A stretch of DNA of 64,000 bases, taken from NCBI GenBank assembly GCA_030765055.1, contig CM060952.1:168890340-168954339 (forward strand), read 5' to 3'. The stretch comes from Mantis religiosa. Lineage: Eukaryota > Arthropoda > Insecta > Mantodea > Mantidae. A program made the translations under genes and the position numbers. Below are positions 22,485 to 32,330 of this stretch, piece after piece; within the stretch, counting starts at the first letter, position 1, and the number at the start of each line of letters is the position of its first letter. The notes beneath the pieces are model-generated. The model was not told the DNA's origin and did no database searches. It worked only from the letters and a program-made list of their open reading frames with translations.

Positions 22485-23388
22485 AGGTGTCTCCTGAGAT
22501 CCCTTTCATTCCGTGCTCTGGTTATTGCAGGAGTCAGAGTGGGATATGTTCTCGGAGGTTCTTTGCATTTGCTGTCCAAGGACTATGCAGTTAAGAATGT
22601 GTTCGAACGGAAGTGGTGTCTTGAATATTGAAAAAGTGCAGATATTTTGTAGATGGATACTCTCAGAAAATGTGGATGAAATGTAAGATGGAACTTTAGC
22701 TTTACCAGCTGCATATTAAGCCGAAATTCTCTGAGGAAAGTATTTTGATTTGGAAGCCTTATCATGAATACACAATATTCTTGCATTTCGTCAAACGTAC
22801 ACTTAATTTCCTGTTGTGGGATACGTGCACATGCAGTCCTTTGTAATGGAACTTCCGCTTCATTTGCTGTTATAAACACATTTAATATTTTTACATACAA
22901 TGTTTGCGTGCTTTTATTTGTACCAGCTTTGAAAACAGTATTTTTGTTTACCATTTTTCTTTCATTTCCTTTATTCCCTTTTATAAATCAACATTCTCGC
23001 GTAATACTTCAGCTTGCCTTTGTGAACAAAGGGAAAAGGAAAGAGAAAATGGTCATTGGGTTTTTATTTTTTATTTTTCTGTGCAGTGCCGTACTGTGGT
23101 GCTGAAGTGTGTGTTTTGAACTATACGGGATTTCACATTTGACGCAACTTTCTATTTACTTTTAAACGGGCAAGCGGAAACTTCGCATTTTAATTTTAAT
23201 TACTGATTAATACTATTTAAGAAGGAAGATTTGTACATCTAAATGATACACATAGAAATATAGTAATGAAAAATAACAAAAATTTATATAATAACCTGAA
23301 TCTTCCAATCCGATCAATTGGTCCGCTGTTATATTGATACTGATTGTATATTTTTCATCTTGTGATTTTGATGAAAATAGATTTTATT
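22485..23388. other. AT-rich unique DNA
   Basis: Nothing recognisable; several overlapping frames on both strands are hydrophobic chance frames. Confidence 0.45.
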
Positions 23389-23613
23389 GAGAGATAGTCA
23401 GACTGGAAAATTCGATGCCGTAGCCGGGATTTGAACCACGGATCTTTTGGTAGCCGTCCAGCTGCTCTAACCCTTGAGCTACAATGGCCAACGTGGCGAC
23501 ATGGCATTAAAGTCTCCAACTGACTCGTGTTTTCCCCGGTAAACCACTTAGGAGTTCTCATAAACATATGAGACAACTACCTTAATGGCGACTTACAACG
23601 TGCAAGTACTTTC
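23389..23613 (-). mobile_element. SINE family E, copy 1
   Basis: On the minus strand it reads a leader, then TTGTAGCTCAAGGGTTAGAG (A box) and GTGGTTCAAATCCCGGC (B box), then CCAGTCTGACTATCTC. An approximately 110-bp leader precedes the tRNA-like part, which is unusual for a SINE and is shared with copy 3. Confidence 0.7.
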
Positions 23614-23828
23614 AGTGGTTTACCGGGGAAAACTCCAGTCAGTTGGAGAATTTAATGGCATGTCGGCACGTTGGCAATAGTAACTCAAGGGTTAGAGTAG
23701 CTCGACGGTAACCAGAAGATCCGTGGTTCAAACACCGGCTATGACATGAATTTTTCAGTCTGACTCTATCTCTCCATACTTTAGCCTACACACGGCTAGT
23801 GTGAAAGAACAATTAGTTTCCATTAATT
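23606..23828 (+). mobile_element. SINE family E, copy 2
   Basis: Plus-strand copy, head to head with copy 1. The tRNA-like part reads AGTAACTCAAGGGTTAGAG and GTGGTTCAAACACCGGC. It lacks the first ~50 bases of the leader. It also carries 22 extra bases (from about 23780) between the CTCCATAC string and the terminal GAAAGAACAATTA, compared with copy 3. Confidence 0.7.
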
Positions 23829-23855
23829 GACCTAATAGTTGTTAACTATAAAGGT

Positions 23856-24100
23856 CGGGTCTTAAAGTACTTACATGTTGTAAGTCGCCATTAAGCTAGT
23901 TGTCTCATGTGTTTATGAGAACTCTTAAGTGGATTACCGGGGAAAACACGACTCAGTTGGAGAATTTAATGTCATGTCGGCACCTTGGCCATAGTAGCTC
24001 AAGGGTTAGAGCAGCTGGAAGGCAACCAGAAGGTTGGCTATGGCATTGTATTTTTCAGTCTGACTCTATCTCTCCATACGAAAGAACAATTAATTTCCAT
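23856..24100 (+). mobile_element. SINE family E, copy 3
   Basis: Full plus-strand copy with leader, A box (TAGTAGCTCAAGGGTTAGAG) and a damaged B-box region, where about 15 bases including the GGTTCAAA string are deleted. It cannot retain an intact internal promoter. Confidence 0.7.
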
Positions 24101-24485
24101 CGATTTTATTTCCTATTTTTATTACGAATATGGTATGAGTTCAGATTTTAAATGACTTGGTTACGCTTAGCTCATTATTGATTCCAAGCAGGTGTGGTAT
24201 TCTGAAAGAAAATTTCATATTATTCACTTTTATCTCTGTTTTTATGAACTAATTTCATAAGGGCTATTTTCTGCAGTTTGGATCCAAAGGATGAGAACCA
24301 AGGTCTAATATTAGTATTAAAGAACAATTAAAATCTAACTCGTGCAACACCGGAAACATTAATTGTGATAGATTCTTATCTAGCTATGATATAAAATTGA
24401 CCCGCTTCATTAGTGTGGGGGTAGTGTGTCTGCCTGACATCCAAGAAGTTCGAATCTCGGTCAGGTCAGTTATCTGGATAAGATA

Positions 24486-25171
24486 CGAGGTACGTCCAGA
24501 AAGTAAGTTCTGTTTGGTAATAAAATTAAATTGTGTACAGATACAGAAAAATTGTTTATTGCATAAAATTCTACAACTCTTAAACTACTTTTCCACATAA
24601 CTGCTGAAAGTTTGCAGGCATTTGTCATAGCGATGCACAATCTTTTGTATACCTTCTTCATAGCAGTTTGCCGCCTGTTTCTTCAACCAGTTGGAAACAT
24701 TTTTTTCAGCTCCTCGTCATTCTTGAAGTGTTGATCGCCAAAGAAAGATGTTAGATGCAAAAACAGATGAAAGTCGCTAGGAGCGAGGTCAGGGCTGTAT
24801 GGGGAGTGATCAAACATGTCCCAGCCAAATCCCTGTAGGATGTTTGTCGTCTTATTTGCAGTGTGGTCGTGCGTTGTCGTGAAGATACACAACACCTTTT
24901 GACATCGCAAATTTGCCAAACTTTCAATTGGTTTCACTTTCCTAGCTTTCAGAAAATGAATCACAGATCTGAGTTCACAAGCGGCGGGATTTTCAATAAA
25001 CACTGACATTGTAAACAAGCACAACAAAGCGTACGTGGCTGACAGCGATCTCACAATGGCGCACGTTTTTTCTCCTTGCTACAGAGCGTCTAACGTGCAT
25101 GTGCGAAACTGCGATCGCAGCGCTGCAGCGGAGATAAATTGAAACAGAATTTACTTTCTGGACGCCCCTTG
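24486..25171 (-). mobile_element. mariner element, internally deleted, 686 bp
   Basis: The inverted ends are CGAGGTACGTCCAGAAAGTA on the left and CAAGGGGCGTCCAGAAAGTA read inward from the right, with TA on both sides (24484-24485, 25172-25173). The interior encodes the two ends of a mariner transposase fused by a large deletion. It is half the usual 1.3 kb, so it is a non-autonomous derivative. Confidence 0.9.
24585..25009 (-). pseudogene. mariner transposase, N- and C-terminal ends fused
   Basis: The minus-strand frame starts with MSVFIENPAACELRS, an N-terminal signature of a common insect mariner group. It then jumps to the C-terminal third: HTANKTTNILQGFGW, SPYSPDLAPSDFHLF with the third catalytic aspartate, and FKNDEELKK. 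After a frameshift near 24690 the natural end continues as WLKKQAANCYEEGIQK up to a stop at 24585-24587. The HTH region, the first catalytic aspartate and most of the second block are deleted, so it cannot be active. Confidence 0.9.
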
Positions 25172-25290
25172 TATTTACCTGGATTTTGCTTTATCCTGAA
25201 ATGTGGATGTCGGACCCTGGGTCCATTTGAACATCAGTTCACCCAATTCATTCATCTTTCGTTATTTTGGAGGACGTTAAATTTAAAAAA

Positions 25291-27128
25291 GAAAAAAAAA
25301 TGTTCTAATTCTACATTATATGTGGAAATAGTTTTCAGATGTTTATTTGTTATAAGCCCTTGTGATGGAAGATCAGAAAAGAGGTAAGAGCAAACAACCG
25401 AACATTTTCAATTTAAGGTAGTTCAAGTTTAATACCAGGTCTCAAATTTATTTGAATTTTCATTTTTTGTATCCCCATGCGCGTTATACAGAACTTTTTG
25501 TATATGAAATCGATTGTTGGGCCTGTATCGTGATTGCACTGGCAGTGCAAGCATTGCTTCAATTATTTTTTTAAAATAAGATTAATTAACGTCGTTTAAG
25601 AACAGGGTAGGCCGACTGTGAACGAAAGAAATGGTTGCAATCACGCTAAGTTATATAATGAAAATGTATACACCACCACTACAAGTAGCTACTTTTTTAA
25701 GTGCACAGCACCTGGTACTAAGCGCTTCCTACAATAACTTTCCTATTATTTTATGTTTCGCACCATTTTCTCCTACACATGTCGGTTCATAGAACCCTGA
25801 AACATTTATTCGCGGTGTAATTTCAATAAACATTGTGGGATTTGAAGTAGTTGGTTTTGTCTACTATAATTAGGTGAAATAGGAGAGAAAAGAAACGAAA
25901 AAGAAAGAAGAGATTCAGCCTGTAACTTTCCACGTTTTTGTTATATTGTGTGCTTCGTTGGCAATGTAATAAAAATGGAATTAAACGTATTATTACTGTG
26001 TGATGTACAAATAAAAGTAACCATTGTTCCAGCATTAGAGTTTTTCGCTAGCCTAAAGTTAGTAAAGGAACTACCTAGAATGGGAAATGAAGATAAGCGA
26101 TTCGCTTTTGTAATTTGTCAAAGACGCTGCCATTCGATACTACCTCTTTAGCATTTGCTATTTTAATCTGGCGTGCCTTATCAGAATAGTGAATAATTTA
26201 GGCATGCTGTTTTATACCCTTACAAGGTTACTTTGTCGAACACGCGAACTTATTTTAAGAAAAACGATCGATCTCTGTTGCTGTTTTTAAGCAGAAAGGC
26301 TTTTAAGGTTGACCAAGGCTTTCTGAGTCCTTTCCTACTTACACAAAAGCAGTACTGTAATGAGGAAAAAAATAAATGAACACTAAGAAAAAATCATCGT
26401 GTATCTTTATCGATTGCTGTTTCTTAAGGGCACTCTGCTTCTCAGTGTCAGAGAGAGCTCGAGAAACAGTTCTCGAAAGGAAGCCCCCACCTCAAATTCC
26501 CTTGTTATTGGCCGCCTTTCTAGTGAAAGACTGTCACAATCAAGCATTAATACAAGGACGTAGAGCGAGATAAACTTAACAGGAGCTTGCCGCTGAGATA
26601 ATAGCAGCCTCGAAGCGACAAAAGAGGTTATGTACATGCATAAAAATGAATTGGAGCTAGCTAGGTTAAAGACAGTAACTCAGCAAATTCACCACCTACA
26701 TTAAGCATTTTTGCGGTGAATTTTATAGATATTGCTTTAGTTTCGGTCCCATTAGTTTAGTCAGTCAATACATGCAAGGAATAGTCCGATGTGAGGTGCA
26801 GGTTAATCAAACATGCGCTAATTGGATAATTTTGTTAGAAGGTTGAACTTTGCAAGCTCCTAAGTTCAGTTTCAATTCCATATTTATTTCTATGCTTAAC
26901 ATGATTTATTGTATATGGTTCCATTGCGCTACATGTTATCTAGTTTCTAAAGTTGTGCTTAATTTTCATGGTGCATGGCGCCTATCATTGGGCACAAGTA
27001 TTAGAATTTAGTAGTTACTGACAAGCATGAGAGAATCTTCGCTGGAAACTTCGTAACTACCGTACACGGTGTATATAAATGAATATCATGGTTTTAACTC
27101 TTTATAATATTTATTACATTAAACTTCA
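25291..27128. other. AT-rich unique DNA
   Basis: No repeat copy or protein motif recognised over about 1.8 kb. Confidence 0.45.
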
Positions 27129-27130
27129 TA

Positions 27131-28291
27131 AATGATATGTCAAATGAAAAAGCAACTCAAACAGTTTTGTTTGTTGGCACCAGTGCGCATGTGCGTCCAA
27201 TGTTTCTGCCGCAATCTGCTAGAGAGCGGCGACTAGTAAACAGAAAACATTTTGTGTTTTGCAGTTTCCAAAGACCGAATCTGTAGTTACTGTGCAACGT
27301 CCGTCCCGCATTAAGTTCGGATGTGACCCTCCTAGTGATAATAACATTCGTAGATGGTATAACCAGTTTGAAGATACCGGCTGCCTTAGTAAAGGGAAGA
27401 GCACGGGACGACCAAGAATAAGTGAAGGGACTGTTGAGCGAGTGAGAGGGTCGTTCACTCGTAGCCCAAAGAAATCAGTCCGGAAGGCTAGTCGTGAATT
27501 ATAAGTTTCTGTGTCGACTGCTTACGGCTACGTCCTTATCGTTAACAGTTATTACAGGTTCTAAAGCCGGCAGACCACGGATTACGTGCCAACTTCGTAA
27601 ACGACATGTTGTTTCATGACGGTGACGATTTTACGGATCGTGTTGTCTTCAGTGATGAATCGACCTTTCACCTTAGTGGACATGTTAACACTCATAATGT
27701 ATGCATCTGGGGCTCAGAAAATCCTCACGAGATGGTACAAATGCAACGAGATTCCCCTAAAGCGAATGTTTTCTGTGCCGTATCCGGGCGAAATATTTAT
27801 GGGCTTTTCTTTTGTGGTGAACGTACAGTAACTGGCACTTCTTACCTTGATACAATGGCTCTTTCCTCAGTTGGAAGAAAATGAGTCAGAGAACTTAATT
27901 TTCCAGCAAGATGGTGCGCCATCTCACTGGCATAACGAAGTACGTGATTGGTTGAACGTCACTCTACCTGAGCGCTGGATTGGCCTCAACGGCACCAATG
28001 ACAGGGCTTGCTATGCGGCCTCCACGTTCTCCTGACCCAACGCCATCGATTTTTACCTTTGGGGCTTCATCAAGGATCGTGTGTACGCCTCCGCTACCAG
28101 CTGACCTCCATGAATTAAGAAACCGGATTGAAGTAGCTGTTACTACAATTACTGAATACACATTTATCAACGTTTGGGAAGAACTCGGCTATAGACTTGA
28201 TGTGTGCCGTGTGACAAAGGGTAGTCACATTGAACATTTATAAGGTTCTTGGTAAAACTGTTTGAGTTGCTTTTTCATTTGACATATCATT
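27131..28291 (+). mobile_element. Near full-length mariner-type element, 1161 bp
   Basis: The first 38 bases (27131-27168, starting AATGATATGTCAAATGAAAA) are exactly inverted at 28254-28291. TA flanks both ends (27129-27130 and 28292-28293). The interior is filled by a transposase gene with all three catalytic blocks readable but with frame breaks. Perfect inverted ends against a broken gene suggest either fairly recent immobilisation or mobilisation in trans. Confidence 0.95.
27259..28243 (+). pseudogene. mariner-type transposase, frame-broken
   Basis: Blocks in order: an N-terminal HTH part with FGCDPPSDNNIRRWYNQFE and GRPRISEGTVERVR (27259-27504); the first catalytic block VVFSDESTFHLSG (aspartate codon 27654-27656) and NVFCAVSGRNIYG; the second block NLIFQQDGAPSHW in another frame (27910-27912); a third block IDFYLWGFIKDRVY (28048-28050); and the C-terminal end YRLDVCRVTKGSHIEHL with stop at 28241-28243. 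The second and third aspartates are 46 codons apart, longer than the 34 of classical mariner. Stops or frameshifts near 27504, between 27504 and 27606, near 27850, 28030 and 28090 make it inactive. About 100 bp between 27504 and 27606 replaces a longer region in relatives. Confidence 0.9.
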
Positions 28292-28293
28292 TA

Positions 28294-29638
28294 TAACTTT
28301 AAGCTGAATATAATATTTTAAAGAGTTCAAAACCCGTTGTTTATTTACAGATGCCCTGTATATCTCTTTTCACTTTCTCTGTCACCTAACAGTAGCTGTA
28401 AGCAAAGTGCAGTACATAAACTTATAATTGCCAGCATTATACATATCAACCAACTTTGCAGAGCCCTGCTACCTAGCCCTTACATACTTCAGTGATGAAT
28501 AAACGGAACTAGGGAGAAAAGTACTCTCTTTGAATGTGAAAGTGGACGACAGATTTGATCAATGTACGAAGCCTTAAACTTTGAGTTTTTTTTTTCCTTG
28601 AATAAGTATTAGATGGGACCAACGACTTTTATTGTATCCGAAGCAAGCTATACAGGACTTTCACACCTTAAAGGATATATCGCCATATATTTTGTTGAAC
28701 CCACGATATGTGAGTTATAGGCTTCAATGGCACAGAGAATGACCCACTGCAGTTGGCAATTAATTTTCGGTAACCAAAATAATAACTTGTTGAATATTTG
28801 AATGGCATAAGGAAGTTGCTTTTGGTTTTTCCCCTGCATCAGACATTGTCTTTATATAATATCAAACACCGAATGAGCTTGATGTCGTTACCACCCTTTT
28901 GTGGGAGGATCCCACCAAGGTGTGGAGTGTTTTTAGACGAGTGATAATTCTCTCCCTTATGACTCGGCATGTTTGCTGTAGCTAAATGTGAATCCCTAGA
29001 GGGCTGCTTTTACGCTATCCATACCTTGTCGTCACCATTATCTTACCCTCTCGAGACCTAACCACCGATGTGCTACAGCAAAACAATATTTACCTTGCCT
29101 CTAGTTTGTGTTAATATTCCATCTTCTCTATTCTCATTAGGGAACAATGTGCTCTCATGTTTTTGGATGTTCGTGAAGTACCTGCTTATGTTCTTGCCTG
29201 CTTTTTGCAGCCAAGTGTGGGAGAAGAGGAAAATGCAAAAGTTATGAAGTATCTTCTTTGTCGAATACATTGTTAAAATTAATCCACTAAAGGAACAAGG
29301 TACGAAAGGTATTTTAAGGTATTTTGAATGCCAGGGGCTTGGAATGGGGCTTTTGGTGCAGAGTAAGGGATAGTTGGCCGAAGTCTAGGTAATAAAGAAG
29401 TCCATCTGAGCTCTACGTTTTAATGTTCACTGATGGCCTTACAGTTGAGGGCTCTTAAACACACACGCGTTTTTATTGTACCTTATACAACAGATATTTG
29501 AGCCTTACACACAGAGTAAAATATTAAACTCTCTTAGAAACTGCGTAATTTAACTTCCTTGGACCAGCAGTGTGAATTTCACTGCTTTAACATTTTATAA
29601 ATAATGAGAGAAGGAATGGAACATTCTAATGGACTCTC
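28294..29638. other. Unique DNA
   Basis: Nothing recognisable. A somewhat GC-richer part at 28870-29060 has no partner in the window. Confidence 0.45.
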
Positions 29639-29660
29639 AAAAAAAAAAAAAAAAAAAAAA
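29639..29660. repeat. Poly(A) run
   Basis: A pure run of about 22 A. It could be the tail of a plus-strand retroposed sequence, but the upstream 600 bp match nothing I recognise and no flanking duplication was seen. Confidence 0.8.
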
Positions 29661-31464
29661 GGATGTTGGGTATTCTTGAACATGATGTATTTAACCATTT
29701 TAACGAGTGAATGTATAGACTAATTGTGATTATTTTACCTAAGAATTAGTTTGTGAGTTACCTATAGGATGTTCAAGATTGATGTTTAATTTAGCAAACA
29801 AAAAGAAAAGTCTTATTCCCTAGCTCCCCAGGGGGCAATAAGTTTTAGCATATTGAAAATCGAAATTTTAAAGTTACGCTAAAAATAAAAAATAAAAATA
29901 AAAAATAAAATCTGCATATCTAATAGTCCGGTTTCTGGAATCTATATCAGAATATATATCTTATTATGCAAACTTCATTTTTAACTTTATTAACTTCTGA
30001 ATCAGGTTTCACAAAACAATTTACAAATTTTGCAGATATAGTCTACTTTCCCTTAACGAACTAACTAAACCTAAAGATTACTGGATTCCAGTAATCTTAC
30101 AAATATAATCGATCTAAAACAGTCTTTTATCTACTTTGCTTCTACTTCAACAATATAAATCAAATCTACATTTCTACTACAGCTTTAATTTTTATAACAA
30201 GCTACGAAAGACTGTTTCCTGCAGTTTTAAAATTTCCTAATCTCCTACTGTTATCCATCTCCTAAAGGAACTGGCGTCAGTAGGTGGAGCTGGTTCGTCA
30301 GTTCCAGACATCCGGGTAGTCATCTCTCCGTTTCTGCATAATCAGTTTGAGGCGGTCCTTGCCCGTTAAGCACCTCGTTGAGCCCTCCCGGCTCAATAAT
30401 GATAGGTGAGGACTACGGATGGGAGGTTTCCAACAGGTCGGGGTTTTTACTCAGGGTAGGTCTGCATGAGTACTCGCTTTTGAGTTCCAGGGAGTGGGTG
30501 CGTCCTGACAGGGTGTGGGTATTATCACATATAAGACACCACGACCTTTGAATATCAAGTTTATTGTTATAATTAGTCCTCTCCACTCGCCGCTATTGAC
30601 GATGTTATTCGCACATTAGGAGCGAGATATGAGAATTACCCGTTGCTGCGCGCATGACACGACTTATATGTATCGGTGTACGCGTTGTTCCTGAACGTCG
30701 GTAGTGAATTACTTCGCACAACGTAGTATTTCCAGAGGATTATTAAACAAAAGAACAGAGTTTGGTAAAATCTTAATGACGTTGTAACGAGTGCAGTTTC
30801 TCTCATTCGCTAGCACAGAGTGTTCGATAACCACCTAATGTGAGTTACTCCGTCTATCCACGAACGCGGACTCTGATGAAATTTCTGTACTTGTTGCCTC
30901 CCTCACACGCCGAAACAGAGTGTTTTTCCTAGCAAACATCGAACGTCGGCATTGCACAAATTTCCCCTTCCTTTCGCCGAATTTTGGACACTTTAGAGGT
31001 CATGTGACCGGTAGCTTGTCCCTTATAGGTTGTGTTTCATCCCTACTCTTGAATAAATAGCAATTTGTAGTGTATGAAGTATGTATTCCACGCGAATTTC
31101 TCTTTCCCACAGTCTAGCTAATTAATGCATAAGAATGTTTGGAACTGTGTGCCTTAGATTCCAGAGTCTTCTCTCGTCACGTACCATATGCAGGTCAATA
31201 CTTAGGCTGGCGTCGAGGGTCTATCCTTGGACAATGCCACCTTTGTCGGCTAGGAACACCCAAAGAACCTGTCTGTGCGGGAAAATGTTCATTTTGCCCT
31301 CTCCCTTAACACGTTGGGTTCATGCTTTTAATAATATATATTGGGATTGCCTGTTTTGTATCTGCACTTGTGTACTTAATCATTATCCTCTATATTTATT
31401 ATAACTTTAATTCATATTGTGGTATCTATCCGCCCTTAATTATGCATGTAATAAGACTTTCGGG
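29661..31464. other. Unique DNA, mostly AT-rich
   Basis: Contains an (AAAAAT)-like low-complexity run at 29879-29910 and a GC-richer stretch at 30250-30535. No coding region, SINE box pair or repeat partner found. Confidence 0.4.
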
Positions 31465-32330
31465 GTTATTATGATGATGTTGTGCCTAACAGAGACGGTA
31501 TCAAGTTGTATCGGTCTGCTCTGATACTCTCCATATATATCTTCTCTCTCCTGGTATTCTTTCTGTCTATGATCTTTCTGTCTTCTTTCTGATGTCCATA
31601 ATTGGCGTCTTCTATTTATTGGCTATGCATCTTAAATGAGGTCTTCAAGTCTAGTAATCTGTACCTTCAGTTTCTCTTCGTCCTATTTTCCTCCGCCGAT
31701 CTCTTAAGTTATATTCTTTCCTCATAAATCGAAATGTTCGTACATTTCTTTCTTGAAATATTTTGTCGCGGGTCATATATTACTTCAACGCCTTAACGGA
31801 TATTATTTGAGACATATTTTATAAATGTACATAATCTTCTGCATCTCTTAAGAAGTTCCATAATCGTTGTCCTTGAAGTTTCCTTCAACCGTCTTCTACT
31901 TGTTCACTATATTTATTACACTAAAAATAACATGTTCAGGCGAATCTAAACACTTACACTGCTCACATAAATCTGAGTTCTTCTTCCCTATTCTTTTTAA
32001 ATATACATTGTATGGGTCATGTCCTGTAACAAAATGAAAAAAAAAAAATCCTTTTCTTGGTTTTATATGTTCCAATTTTAGCCTCTCTTTAATGTCCGAA
32101 AATAAATCATGTACTCTTCTTCCTACGTTTGTATTATCCCACTCTTCTTGCCATTCTTGTAATAAATAATTGTTCACTTCTTTCCTAGTATTGCATCTTT
32201 GTCCCATAATTTTAAAAACATTCCCATATTCTTCCTTCTTTAGCCAGTAAGTTGCACCCCTTAATCTAACGATATAGTCAATAGGCCAAATTACCTCTAC
32301 CATTAGTAGGGCCAAAGTAGATGTTTTTGT
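31465..32330 (-). mobile_element. LINE 3' end fragment
   Basis: Minus-strand 3' end of a non-LTR element. The coding end (below) is followed by about 400 bp of untranslated region and a CATCATCATAATAA-like tail at 31465-31480. The 5' boundary lies near 32330. No flanking duplication was found. Confidence 0.65.
31896..32315 (-). pseudogene. LINE ORF2 C-terminal (post-RNase H) remnant
   Basis: 139-codon minus-strand frame with WQEEWDNTNVGRRVHDLF, IKERLKLEHIKPRKG, FVTGHDPYNVYLKRIGK and a zinc-finger-like CEQCKCLDSPEHVIF. This is the order seen at the C-terminus of jockey/R1/LOA-type insect LINEs after the RNase H domain. The stop after NIVNK cuts off the last part of the finger region. A run of A near 32040 adds a stretch of phenylalanines (FFFF) in the frame. 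Confidence 0.8.

Larger units (their letters stand above)
24400..25290 (+). mobile_element. SINE family A, split by a mariner
   Basis: The SINE head and B box (GTTCGAATCTCGGTCAGGTC) lie at 24400-24485 and the 3' part (GGACCCTGGGTCCATTTGAA through TTTTGGAGGACGTTAAATTT and an A-rich tail) at 25174-25290. Between them is a complete TA-flanked mariner derivative. Confidence 0.8.
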
